Positions 31,984 to 43,333 of a DNA stretch of 64,000 nt are shown in pieces (position 1 is the stretch's first letter; each line of letters opens with the position of its first letter). Source of the DNA: Phenylobacterium aquaticum (GTDB taxonomy: Bacteria; Pseudomonadota; Alphaproteobacteria; Caulobacterales; Caulobacteraceae); contig CANCJJ010000011.1 in the NCBI GenBank assembly GCA_947378305.1, positions 16,283 through 80,282 on the forward strand. The letters are read 5' to 3'. The notes below the pieces were generated by a model. It saw only the letters and a program-made list of their open reading frames with translations. It ran no database searches and was not told the origin of the DNA. The position numbers were made by a program, and so were the translations under genes.

Positions 31984-32115
31984 GCTGAAGGCCTATCCAG
32001 GCGAGTCTAGACCTTGATACCCTAGGGGTTGGAAGGCCGGATTCAGGCACCCGCCACATGATTTGACTACCGTCTGATGCGCTATACTCTCAGCTCGTAT
32101 GCTTGGGAGCATTGG
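31984..32115 (+). other. coq4-hydrolase gap, weak signals
   Basis: The gap opens with a small TAGGC/GCCTA stem (31981-31995) overlapping the coq4 stop, which may be a weak terminator. Further on, TTGACT (32063-32068) and TATACT (32083-32088) look like promoter elements but lie only 14 bases apart, shorter than the usual 16-18. A GGGAG sequence near 32104 is well placed for a GTG start at 32116. Confidence 0.3.
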
Positions 32116-33345
32116 GTGGACAGTCAGTTTCAGGACACTTTCGGTCGTCGTGCTTTCGTCGGCGGGCTCATCGGGGCCTCCGGATTAGCCCTAGGCATGG
32201 GATGCGCTGAGCGCCAAGACTCCAGTTATCTATTAGGTGACCCACGCCCACCCGGGACGATCGTTTCCCTTAAGCGGCTAGGCTGGTATCCGGCGTTGGT
32301 GAACCGCTTGGTTCTTGGGCTTGCAAAAGTCGCGCCCGCCATCCCGATTGACTGCAGTTTTACGCCTTACCGGCTAATCTATTGGTCGACGACGAATGGC
32401 ACACCGGTGCTGGTCTCGGCACTTTTGAGCGTTCCCAGCGAGAGGGTGCCGCGCGGACTTGTTCTATGGATGCATGGGACAAATGCGGACCGATCCAAGT
32501 CTGTTTCAGAGCCTAGCCTTCAAGAGGGCGTTGCGGTTTCTGCCGCTTTTGCTGGCGGCGGGTATGCCGTCATGGCCCCCGATCTCGTAGGCCTTGGGGT
32601 GTCCAGATCGCCACAGGCCTACTTATACAATCCGAGCACTCTGTCCGTGACGCTAGACCTGCTGGAAGTTGCGGCGCGTGGGCTTGGCGGACTGCTTCAA
32701 GTTCCTGAGAGGCAACTGTTTATTGCCGGCTTTTCGCAGGGCGGCCATGACGCGGCGGTCATTCATCGCGCTCTGGAAGCAGCAGAGCGCCCACCGATGC
32801 AGGTAAGGGCGACGGCAGCGGTTGCCGGGGCATATGATCTGGCCGGGACTTCAATTCCCTTCGCACTGCAAGGACGATCCGCTGGTTCATCTGCCTATCT
32901 GGGATTGGCGGCTCAGTCCTGGGCAACCTATTACGGCCAAGACTTGCAGTCCCTTATGACCGTTCCCGCGTCGAATCTGGTGGCTCGTGCCCTGAACGGG
33001 TCTCATGGGCATGACGTTCTAAAGCTATTGCCACGCAATCCGCGCGAGATGTTCCGAGCCGATTTTCTGCATGCCCAGGCGACAGGCGGTAGGCACTGGT
33101 TTCTTGAGGCGGCTCGCGCCAACGACGTGCGGGAGTGGGCTCCTCAGGCGCCTTATCGCGCCTATTTTGGGACCAGAGATGTAGATGTCAGCCCACAGGA
33201 CTCACTCCACTTCGCCGAGGCTGCGCGCAGCCGCGGCGGCGATGCGGAAGCGCTGGCTGTGGGGCCCTATACGCATGGAGAGTCGGCGCTTCGCGCAGTT
33301 CCGCTCATCCGCAAGTGGTTCGATGAGCTTTCTAAAAGCGCCTAG
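32116..33345 (+). CDS. Tat-type lipoprotein alpha/beta hydrolase (secretory lipase-like)
   Basis: The protein resembles secretory lipase/esterase families. It begins with a twin-arginine signal (FGRRAFVGG) and a lipobox (LALGMG|C, Cys30), suggesting Tat export and membrane anchoring. The catalytic fold shows HGTNADRS, the nucleophile elbow AGFSQGGHD (Ser207), an acidic loop GTRDVDVSP and the histidine in YTHGESAL. The GTG at 32116 (409 residues) is preferred for its Shine-Dalgarno and compact signal; an ATG at 32077 is possible. Leucine TTA and CTA codons are frequent, unlike its neighbours, which suggests acquisition. Its stop overlaps the convergent DUF4169 gene by 3 bases. Substrate unknown. 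Confidence 0.8.
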   Translation: MDSQFQDTFGRRAFVGGLIGASGLALGMGCAERQDSSYLLGDPRPPGTIVSLKRLGWYPALVNRLVLGLAKVAPAIPIDCSFTPYRLIYWSTTNGTPVLVSALLSVPSERVPRGLVLWMHGTNADRSKSVSEPSLQEGVAVSAAFAGGGYAVMAPDLVGLGVSRSPQAYLYNPSTLSVTLDLLEVAARGLGGLLQVPERQLFIAGFSQGGHDAAVIHRALEAAERPPMQVRATAAVAGAYDLAGTSIPFALQGRSAGSSAYLGLAAQSWATYYGQDLQSLMTVPASNLVARALNGSHGHDVLKLLPRNPREMFRADFLHAQATGGRHWFLEAARANDVREWAPQAPYRAYFGTRDVDVSPQDSLHFAEAARSRGGDAEALAVGPYTHGESALRAVPLIRKWFDELSKSA

Positions 33346-33515
33346 GTTTCCCTGCGGGCATTATCCAGCAAGCGGCGCGCCTTTTCGGCCTCGGCCCTTG
33401 CCTGCGCCTTTTCCGGAGCGGACTGGCCGAACTTCACGCGATTGGCCGCAGCCTGGGCCTGGGCCTCGCCTTTTGCCCTGGCCTTGCGGACCTTGTTGAG
33501 ACTGACGACTGTCAT
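33342..33515 (-). CDS. DUF4169 family small protein
   Basis: This 57-residue protein begins MTVVSLNKVRKARAKGEAQ and continues with NRVKFGQSAPEKAQARAEAE and a tail RRLLDNARRE. The pattern of basic start, alanine-, lysine- and glutamate-rich helix and N-R-(V/A)-x-(H/F)-G motif matches DUF4169, a small alphaproteobacterial family of unknown function. It lies 11 bases downstream of the aspartate aminotransferase gene on the same strand, so it is probably cotranscribed. Its stop codon overlaps that of the convergent hydrolase. No function can be assigned. Confidence 0.8.
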   Translation of the reverse strand: MTVVSLNKVRKARAKGEAQAQAAANRVKFGQSAPEKAQARAEAEKARRLLDNARRET

Positions 33516-33526
33516 CGCCCCTGGAC

Positions 33527-34774
<1,248 letters not shown>

Positions 34775-34843
34775 TTAGCTGAAGGTCGGCCGCAGGCATA
34801 GGCCCCGCTTGACCGATGCGGGCGAACAGGCGACGGAACGGCC

Positions 34844-35560
34844 ATGCGCAGGCTTTGGACACTGATCACAAACATGGACCGTCAGGCCTGGCAGACGCTT
34901 GCCGTCTCCTTCCTGTTGTTTGGTGGCGTGGGGTTGGTGTTTTTGTTCGGGGCTCAGGCGCTGGGTTTTGATGGCGAGGCGACGCTGGAGCGCTGGCTTG
35001 GGGTCGCGTCCGGGCCCTGGGCCCTGCCTGTGGCCGTGGCCGCCTTTGCCGGGCTGGCCTTTCTCGGTGTCCCGCAATTCGTGCTGATTGCCGCTGCGGT
35101 CGTCGCCTTCGGGGCCTGGGACGGGTTTGTCTATAGCTGGATCGGAACCATGGTCTCGTCCCTGGTCGGATTCTATCTGGGTCGGTTGGCAGGGGCCAAG
35201 GCGCTCAAGTCCCTGGCTGGCGAGAGCCTCAATCGATTCATGGCCCAGGTCGGCCGCAACGGGTTTCTGGCCAGTCTCGTCGTTCGGCTGGTCCCCTCGG
35301 CCCCGTTCATCGTCATCAATATGGCAGCGGGAATTACCCCCATGCGGGTTCTGGACTTCGCCACCGGGACGGCACTTGGGATTGTCCCGAAGATCGCCCT
35401 GACCGCCTTTGCCGGAAACTCCATCGTCCGGTCGCTCAAGGGGGGCGGGATGGAAAGCCTCCTGGCTCTGGTTGCCGGGCTGGCCGCCTGGGTTCTGATC
35501 GGCTGGGCGGCCCGACGGTGGCTGCGAGACCGCTCGCCCTCCCCAGATTCGGAGATCTGA
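34844..35560 (+). CDS. TVP38/TMEM64 (VTT domain) inner membrane protein
   Basis: The 238-residue protein has about six hydrophobic segments and the VTT-domain (SNARE-associated, DedA-related) pattern: FLGVPQFVLIAAAVVAFG, then GTMVSSLVGFYLGRLAG, RNGFLASLVVRLVPSAPFIVINMAAG and the reentrant-loop region FATGTALGIVPKIALTAFAG. Members of this superfamily have been linked to lipid scrambling and envelope homeostasis, but the role of this one is not known. Its stop is followed two bases later by the start of a GST gene, so the two are probably cotranscribed. Confidence 0.85.
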   Translation: MRRLWTLITNMDRQAWQTLAVSFLLFGGVGLVFLFGAQALGFDGEATLERWLGVASGPWALPVAVAAFAGLAFLGVPQFVLIAAAVVAFGAWDGFVYSWIGTMVSSLVGFYLGRLAGAKALKSLAGESLNRFMAQVGRNGFLASLVVRLVPSAPFIVINMAAGITPMRVLDFATGTALGIVPKIALTAFAGNSIVRSLKGGGMESLLALVAGLAAWVLIGWAARRWLRDRSPSPDSEI

Positions 35561-35562
35561 CC

Positions 35563-36186
35563 GTGTTGCGACTCTATTACTTTCCAGGGACCGTTGCCCT
35601 GGCCGTGCAGATTGCCCTGGAAGATGCCGGGGCCGACTTTGAGACCGAGCGGGTGGACTTCCTGAGCCAGCAGCAGCGGAGCCCTGAATTTCTGGCCATT
35701 AATCCCAAGAGCCGGGTCCCGGCCCTGGTCACGGATCGCGGCGTCCTGACCGAGGCCCCGGCCATGCTGACCTATATTGCCCAGACCTGGCCCGAGGCGG
35801 GGCTGGCCCCGCTGTTGGACCCCTTTGCCCTGGCCCAGGTTCAGGCCTTCAATACCTATCTGTGCGCAACAGTTCATGTGGCCGCCGCCCACCGGCACCG
35901 TGGTTATCGCTGGGCCGATGATCCGGTGGCCATTGCCGACATGCGCCGCAAGTCCCCCGAGGTCGTCACCGAGTGTTTCAACCTCATCGAGGCGGACTAT
36001 TTCAAAGGCCCCTATGTGATGGGGGAGACCTACACGATCTGCGACCCCTATCTGTTTACTGTCGCGGGCTGGCTGGAGCGGGACGGGATCGACCGAAGCC
36101 AGTTCCCCAAGGTCAATGCCCACTTCCAGCGGATGCGCGAAAGGGCAAGTGTGCGCAAGGTTCTTGCTGACTGGGGCGTCGAATGA
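35563..36186 (+). CDS. Glutathione S-transferase family protein
   Basis: The protein has an N-terminal thioredoxin-like domain (LRLYYFPGTVALAVQIALEDAGADFE) with the glutathione-binding NPKSRVPALVTDRGVLTEAPAMLTYIA around residues 48-78. An all-helical C-terminal domain follows, with GPYVMGETYTICDPYLFTVAGWL and its conserved Asp. The start is GTG at 35563, two bases after the VTT gene's stop; the open frame back to 35518 reads the end of that gene. The class (bacterial beta-like) and substrate cannot be told. Length 207 is normal. Confidence 0.88.
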   Translation: MLRLYYFPGTVALAVQIALEDAGADFETERVDFLSQQQRSPEFLAINPKSRVPALVTDRGVLTEAPAMLTYIAQTWPEAGLAPLLDPFALAQVQAFNTYLCATVHVAAAHRHRGYRWADDPVAIADMRRKSPEVVTECFNLIEADYFKGPYVMGETYTICDPYLFTVAGWLERDGIDRSQFPKVNAHFQRMRERASVRKVLADWGVE

Positions 36187-36392
36187 GGATTTTGTGGAAT
36201 AGTCTTGCGCCATAGTGGCGAATTCTATAGGAAGTCGTTCATGCTTAGGTTCGCACACATTCGACGGCCAGACCTGGGGCTTAGCGGCCCCTGGGCGCCC
36301 CTCTAGGCTTCGCATCGTCGCGGCCGGGCGCTTCAGGGGATGACTGATCCGCCCGAACCCTATCCGATCCCTACCTGAAGCTGAGACCTCCC
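36187..36392 (+). promoter_or_regulatory. leuA leader region
   Basis: This 206-base leader contains an inverted repeat CGCCA-N3-TGGCG (36208-36220), a 21-residue open frame with its own Shine-Dalgarno (36241-36306), and mutually exclusive stems: GGGGC/GCCCC (36276-36291), GCGCCC/GGGCGC (36295-36300 with 36326-36331) and CCCCT/AGGGG (36298-36302 with 36335-36339). This is the layout expected of a leader-peptide-controlled amino acid operon, but no T-run follows the last stem, so classic attenuation is not shown. Confidence 0.4.
36241..36306 (+). CDS. possible leuA leader peptide (21 residues)
   Basis: An ATG at 36241 is preceded by AGGAAG with a 6-base gap, a good ribosome site. The peptide starts MLRFAHIRR and ends in GLSGPWAPL; four of 21 codons are leucine (CTT, CTG, CTT, CTC). 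Three of them lie in the second half, overlapping the first strand of the downstream stem-loops. That fits a sensor of leucyl-tRNA charge for leuA, 87 bases downstream, though the leucines are not consecutive. Existence of the frame is seen; translation and role are inferred. Confidence 0.35.
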   Translation: MLRFAHIRRPDLGLSGPWAPL

Positions 36393-37991
36393 ATGACCGA
36401 AGTTGTCACTGCCGCCGCTGGCGCGGACACTGTTATTGCCCAAGACCCCAAGGACCGGGTCATTGTTTTCGACACCACCATGCGCGATGGCGAGCAGTCG
36501 CCCGGGGCTTCCATGTCCCTGGATGAAAAGCTCGAACTGGCCAAGATTCTGGAAGACATGCGCGTCGATGTGATCGAGGCGGGCTTTCCCATAGCCTCGA
36601 ATGGCGATTTTGAGTCCGTCCGGCGGATTTCCGAGATCGTTACGGAAAGCACCATCTGTGGCCTGGCCCGGGCCGGGCAGGCGGACATTGATCGTTGCGC
36701 CGAGGCCATTCGTCCGGCCAAGCGGGGACGTATCCACACCTTCATCTCCACCAGCCCGGTCCACATGAAGTGGAAGTTGCAGATGGAGCCCGATGCGGTT
36801 CTGGACATGGTGACCCGGTCGGTCAGCCATGCCCGCAATCTGTGCGGGGATGTGGAGTGGTCAGCCGAGGATGCGACCCGCACCGAGCGGGACTTTCTGC
36901 GCCGCTGTGTCGAGGCGGCCATCCGGGCCGGGGCCTCGACCATCAATATCCCGGACACGGTGGGCTATACCTACCCGTCTGAATATGAAGCGATTTTCCG
37001 GGACCTGATCGAGAATGTGCCGGGTGCCGACGGCGTGATTTTCTCGACTCATTGCCACAATGACCTGGGTCTGGCCGTGGCCAACAGTCTGGCCGGGCTC
37101 CAGGGCGGGGCCCGTCAGGTCGAGGTTGCCATGAACGGCATGGGCGAGCGGGCCGGAAATGCGGCGCTGGAAGAGGTCGTCATGGCCCTGAAGGTGCGCG
37201 GTGACCGGTTGCGCCACCACACGGGCATCCAGACCCAGCACATTACCCGCGCCAGCCGCTATGTCTCGGCGATCACGGGTTTTCCGGTCCAGTTCAACAA
37301 GGCCATTGTCGGCAAGAACGCCTTTGCCCACGAGAGCGGCATTCACCAGGACGGCATGCTGAAGAATGCCGAGACCTACGAGATCATGAAGCCCGAAGAC
37401 GTGGGGCAGGGGGCGACCAATCTGGTCATGGGCAAGCATGCCGGCCGCGCCGGTTTCCGGGAAAAGCTCAAGACCCTGGGGTATGAACTGGGCCAGAACG
37501 CCCTGAACGAGGCCTTTCAGCGCTTCAAGGACCTGGCTGACAAGAAGAAGCATGTCTTTGACGATGACATTGTTGCCCTGGTCGATGATGCCCTGGCCTC
37601 GGGCACGGACCGAATTCAGGTCAAGTCCCTTCGGGTGATTGCCGGTACAGAGGGCCCCCAGTCCGCTGACCTGGTCCTGACCGTGGATGGCGAGGATCAT
37701 AGTGCGACGGCAACCGGCGACGGGCCGGTGGATGCGGTGTTCAATGCCATACGGATGGCCGTTCCCCATGGTGCCGACCTGCGATTGTTCCAGGTTCATG
37801 CCGTTACCGAAGGTACAGATGCCCAGGCCCAGGTCTCGGTTCGTCTGGAGGAAGAGGGCCGGATCGCCACAGGCCAGGCTGCGGATACGGACACCCTGAC
37901 CGCCTCGGCCAAGGCCTATGTCAATGCGCTCAACAATCTGATGGCCCGCAAGGACAAGCGGCCACTTGGGGCCCTGGCCAGCCAGTTCTGA
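36393..37991 (+). CDS. leuA: 2-isopropylmalate synthase
   Basis: LeuA condenses acetyl-CoA with 2-ketoisovalerate, the first committed step of leucine synthesis. The 532-residue protein has the TIM-barrel metal motif VFDTTMRDGEQSPGASM near residues 27-43, IPDTVGYTYPSEYE, FSTHCHNDLGLAVANSLAG with the metal-binding HxH type loop, and NGMGERAGNAALEEV. After HESGIHQDGMLKN comes the regulatory C-terminal domain (about 400-520) that binds leucine for feedback inhibition. The N-terminus is extended by some 20 residues. A possible leader peptide lies upstream. Confidence 0.96.
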   Translation: MTEVVTAAAGADTVIAQDPKDRVIVFDTTMRDGEQSPGASMSLDEKLELAKILEDMRVDVIEAGFPIASNGDFESVRRISEIVTESTICGLARAGQADIDRCAEAIRPAKRGRIHTFISTSPVHMKWKLQMEPDAVLDMVTRSVSHARNLCGDVEWSAEDATRTERDFLRRCVEAAIRAGASTINIPDTVGYTYPSEYEAIFRDLIENVPGADGVIFSTHCHNDLGLAVANSLAGLQGGARQVEVAMNGMGERAGNAALEEVVMALKVRGDRLRHHTGIQTQHITRASRYVSAITGFPVQFNKAIVGKNAFAHESGIHQDGMLKNAETYEIMKPEDVGQGATNLVMGKHAGRAGFREKLKTLGYELGQNALNEAFQRFKDLADKKKHVFDDDIVALVDDALASGTDRIQVKSLRVIAGTEGPQSADLVLTVDGEDHSATATGDGPVDAVFNAIRMAVPHGADLRLFQVHAVTEGTDAQAQVSVRLEEEGRIATGQAADTDTLTASAKAYVNALNNLMARKDKRPLGALASQF

Positions 37992-37998
37992 GCCCGAC

Positions 37999-38880
37999 AT
38001 GCTCTGGATTTTGCTCACGGTTGCGGCGGCCCCGCTTCAGGTGGCGCGCAATGCCTTTCAGCGGGGGGTGATGGGGGATGCTGGTCCGTGGGGAGCCACC
38101 CTGGTGCGCTTTCTGTTTGGCCTGCCTTTTTCCATCCTGCTGTTTCTGGTCGTCATCCGCCTGACGCCCGAGGCGCATGCCAACCCGACGCTTCGATTCT
38201 GGTTCATCGTGACCCTGGGGAGCCTGGGCCAGATTGCCGGTACATCCTGCATGCTTATGGCCATGCAGAGGTCGGGATTTGCCGTGGCGACCTTCCTGCA
38301 GCAGGGTGCCTTGCCCATTGGGGCCTTGATCGGCTGGCTGGTCTTCGGCGATAGCCTGCGCGGCTTTCAGTGGGCGGGGATTGCCGTCACCTGTGCGGGG
38401 CTGGCGATCCTGTCTTGGCCGGGGCGGGCCGCTGAACGCGCACAGGTTGCGGGGGTGCTGTTTGGCCTGGCCGCAGGTGTCGGGTTTGCGGTGTCCCTGA
38501 ACGGCTATCGACAGGCTGGCATTGCCCTGGAACCCCACCACCCGATCTATGCCGGCATAGGCTCCGTGGTCGCCGCCCAAGCCATTCAAACCCTGCTCGT
38601 TGGGGGATTGCTCGCTGCCTTCAGGCCCGGGGCGCTTGCGTCTGTTCTGGCCTCGTGGCGGGGATCCCTCGGCGCGGGCGCGTGCGGTGCTGCGGCTTCG
38701 GCCTTCTGGTTTTCCGCCCTGGCCATGGCCCCGGCCGGAGCCGTGCGGGCTGTTGGGGTTATCGAAGCCCCGATTGCAGCGGCTGCCGGACGGCGGCTGT
38801 TTCGCGAACACCTGACCCTGCGACAAATGCTCAGCGGAACCCTGACCGCCGTCGGGGTGGTCATGACCGCCCTGGGCTGA
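37999..38880 (+). CDS. EamA/DMT-family membrane transporter
   Basis: The 293-residue protein has about ten membrane spans in two EamA-like halves. The first half has LLTVAAAPLQVARNAFQR and TSCMLMAMQRSGFAVATFLQQGALPIGALIGWLVFGDSL. The second ends FSALAMAPAGAVRAVGVIEAPIAAAAGRRLFREHLTLRQMLSG, the typical paired signature of drug/metabolite transporters. The ATG at 37999 lies 7 bases after the leuA stop, so the two may share a transcript. Substrate is unknown; export of an amino acid or metabolite is common in the family. Confidence 0.85.
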   Translation: MLWILLTVAAAPLQVARNAFQRGVMGDAGPWGATLVRFLFGLPFSILLFLVVIRLTPEAHANPTLRFWFIVTLGSLGQIAGTSCMLMAMQRSGFAVATFLQQGALPIGALIGWLVFGDSLRGFQWAGIAVTCAGLAILSWPGRAAERAQVAGVLFGLAAGVGFAVSLNGYRQAGIALEPHHPIYAGIGSVVAAQAIQTLLVGGLLAAFRPGALASVLASWRGSLGAGACGAAASAFWFSALAMAPAGAVRAVGVIEAPIAAAAGRRLFREHLTLRQMLSGTLTAVGVVMTALG

Positions 38881-38915
38881 CAAGATGGATTATATCCTGA
38901 TCAGGAGCGCCAATC

Positions 38916-39730
38916 GTGGGCAAGGACACGGATTTTGATCTTCGGACCCACTCAGAAAAATTGAGGGTGGAGGGTTACACCGTCATTGAAGACTTCCTGG
39001 ACGATGCGGGTCTGTCCTCGGTGCGATCCGCCCTGGCATCGCGTATGGGAAGACACCTGGGCCGCAATGCCTTTGAGGGTTTCCAGACCGAGCGGATCTA
39101 TACCCTCGTGGCGCGTGGAAAGGTCTTTGAGGACATCACAGAAAACCCAAGTCTTATGTCCCTCCTTGATGGCGTGCTTTTGCCCGGTTACCTGCTGACC
39201 GCAAGCCAATCCATTTGCATCTATCCGGGTGAAAAGGCGCAAAGCCTGCATACCGACGACAGCTTCTACCGCCTGCCGCGTCCGAGACCTGCCATTAGCC
39301 AAAGCCTGATCCTCGCCATAGATGAGTTTACGGCCGAAAATGGGGCGACTGAAATTATCCCTGGCAGCCATTTATGGAGCGACGCGGAGGTCGCAGGCCT
39401 GTCGCGTGAGGCTGCTGAAGCGCAACTCCAGCCTGTCGTCATGCCTGCAGGGGCCGCCATTGTCTTTCAAGGCACCTTGTTGCACCGCGGCGGTGCAAAC
39501 AGCAGTTCAGCGCCCCGCCTGGCCCTGACAAACCAGTATTGCCAACCCTGGGGCCGAACCCAGGAAAACTTCTTTCTTGGCGTACCGAGACCTCAGGTTC
39601 GCGCCATGTCGCCGCGTTTGCAGGCCTTGCTGGGCTATGCCATCTGGCCGAGTTTCATGGGGCATGTGACAGCCTCCCATCCCTTGAAGAGCCTTGATCC
39701 GGACTGGAGTCCTCCATTGGTTGTCGATCC

Positions 39731-39734
<4 letters not shown>
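38916..39734 (+). CDS. Phytanoyl-CoA dioxygenase (PhyH) family protein
   Basis: This is a non-haem Fe(II)/2-oxoglutarate oxygenase of the PhyH type, 272 residues. The start is GTG at 38916 behind AGGAG. It has LRVEGYTVIEDFLDDAGLSSVR near the start. The iron-binding HxD is in SLHTDDSFYRLP, followed by AENGATEIIPGSHLW. The distal His is in GTLLHRGGANSS, with the 2-oxoglutarate-binding Arg in APRLALTNQY. The substrate is unknown; relatives hydroxylate lipids, amino acids or small natural products. It overlaps the following modA-like gene by 4 bases, implying coexpression. Confidence 0.85.
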
Positions 39735-41750
<2,016 letters not shown>

Positions 41751-41895
41751 ACCTCTTTCCTTGGGGCAGGCCTGATTGGCAGAACAGAAGTCTATGTCGC
41801 TGAACGATCTTTGTCGCGACGAACGCCGCTGGGGGATGCCTGATACGGGCGTCAGACCTCCGGCATTGGCCTTGTCTTAGGGGAGCTTCAGCCAG

Positions 41896-42813
41896 GTGGC
41901 TCTGAGAGATAACCCTTTCGGGGAAGTCAGGTTGCCCCTCTTGCTGATGGCGGCCACCTCCGTTGTCGTGGCGGCCCTGGTGGCGCTCATTCTGCTGTTT
42001 GCTGACCGTCGGGAAACCGTCCAGACCCAGGCCTATGGGGTAACGCGGCAGGTCACCGACAAGGTTTCCGCGCCGGTCGGGGCCGTTCTGTCCCTCCCCA
42101 TTCGTTGGGCGGGCGACGGGGCAAATTTTGTCGGAGGCTATTTCTTCGCCGTCTCAGAAAACCGTCGCCTGAAGGCGGAACTGCGGGACGCGGCACGCTG
42201 GCGGGAGTCGGCAGTGGCCCTGGCTGACACCAATCGCCGCTACAAGGCCCTGCTCGGGCTGAGTTTTGAGCCCCCTGTGCCGATGGTCACGGGGCAGGCG
42301 ATTTCCGATGCGCGCGGGCCTTTTGCGAATTCACGGTTGGTCAATGCGGGACAGGCCAAGGGCGTCAGGATCGGCAATCCCGTCATGAGCGAGAACGGGC
42401 TAGTCGGCCGGATCGTCGGGGTCACGGAGAGCGCAAGCCGGGTCCTCCTGCTGACCGATGCCGCCTCCCGCACGCCAGTCATGATCGAGCGAACCAATGC
42501 CCGGGCCATTCTGCTGGGGGATGGCGGCGATAACCCCAAGCTGGCCTATCTTCGGGGGAGCGAGGCCGTTGCGCAAAATGACCGCATCCTCACCTCGGGG
42601 GATGGCGGGCTTCTCCCGCGGGGCCTTCCGGTGGGCCGGGCGGTGAAGAGTCTGGATGGCACCTGGCGGGTCGTCCTGTCCTCGGATGCCGGGCCAATCG
42701 ACTATGTCCGGGTCTTGTTGTTTCAGGACTTTGGCCAGCTGGTGAATACAGATAAGCTCGACCACCCGTCACTGCCTCCGGGACCGCCTACGGTAAGCGC
42801 ACCGTCTCCATGA
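41896..42813 (+). CDS. mreC: Rod shape-determining protein MreC
   Basis: MreC is a periplasmic scaffold that activates PBP2-RodA. The 305-residue protein has a membrane span near residues 12-34 (LLLMAATSVVVAALVALILLF), a coiled-coil segment (about 78-112, ENRRLKAELRDAARW) and the beta-barrel domain with NAGQAKGVRIGNPVMSENGLVGRI, then LTSGDGGLLPRGLPVG. The C-terminus is proline-rich. The start is GTG at 41896 with GGGGAG about ten bases upstream. It overlaps mreD by 4 bases. Confidence 0.94.
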   Translation: MALRDNPFGEVRLPLLLMAATSVVVAALVALILLFADRRETVQTQAYGVTRQVTDKVSAPVGAVLSLPIRWAGDGANFVGGYFFAVSENRRLKAELRDAARWRESAVALADTNRRYKALLGLSFEPPVPMVTGQAISDARGPFANSRLVNAGQAKGVRIGNPVMSENGLVGRIVGVTESASRVLLLTDAASRTPVMIERTNARAILLGDGGDNPKLAYLRGSEAVAQNDRILTSGDGGLLPRGLPVGRAVKSLDGTWRVVLSSDAGPIDYVRVLLFQDFGQLVNTDKLDHPSLPPGPPTVSAPSP

Positions 42814-43325
42814 GCCTTTCACCCGCACGCCCCCTGTCACCCTGGCGCTGGATTGGCCTGCCCGCCCTGGTCGTCCTTGGGGTCACTGTCTTGTTCATGA
42901 CCCCGATCCGCGTGTTTGGACTTCAACCTCCCGAGCCGATATTTGCCATGGTTCCGGCCTTTGCCTGGGCCGTCATTCGCCCCTCGATCCTGGCCCCTTT
43001 GGCCCTCTTGATATTGGGCCTGACCATGGACCTGCTCTGGGGAAATCCCACGGGCCTCTGGCCCCTGTCCCTCCTGCTAGCCTATGGCCTGACCCTGTCG
43101 ATCCGCAATATTCTCGCGGGCCAGGGACCCGGGGTCATGTGGACCTGGTTTGCAATCGCCTGTCTCCTCGCCGAGGTCAGCGGGGTTTTGATTACCAAGG
43201 TCATGACGGGAACCCTGCCCAGTTTTCTCGCCGTCTTCTGGCAACTGGCGGTGACCAGTCTGCTTTATCCCTTTACCGATTGGTTGATTGACCGGTTTCG
43301 GGATGCTGATGTCAGGTTCGGCTAG
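42810..43325 (+). CDS. mreD: Rod shape-determining protein MreD
   Basis: The 171-residue protein is almost entirely hydrophobic with five or six membrane spans. It includes PLALLILGLTMDLLWGNPTGLWPLSLLLAYG, whose G-x-x-x-D-L-(L)-x-G-x-P-x-G core is characteristic of MreD. MreD is an inner-membrane partner of MreC and PBP2. Sequence conservation is low in this family, so the call rests on this motif and on its position between mreC and mrdA. It overlaps mreC by 4 bases and is followed by mrdA after 8 bases. Confidence 0.9.
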   Translation: MSLSPARPLSPWRWIGLPALVVLGVTVLFMTPIRVFGLQPPEPIFAMVPAFAWAVIRPSILAPLALLILGLTMDLLWGNPTGLWPLSLLLAYGLTLSIRNILAGQGPGVMWTWFAIACLLAEVSGVLITKVMTGTLPSFLAVFWQLAVTSLLYPFTDWLIDRFRDADVRFG

Positions 43326-43333
43326 GGCAGATT

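Noticed and set aside
32063..32088. TTGACT and TATACT as a promoter of the hydrolase gene
   Set aside because: The spacer is only 14 bases, too short for a normal sigma-70 promoter; kept only as a remark.
41794..41880. 28-residue frame between mreB and mreC
   Set aside because: No convincing Shine-Dalgarno and no recognisable sequence; treated as chance.
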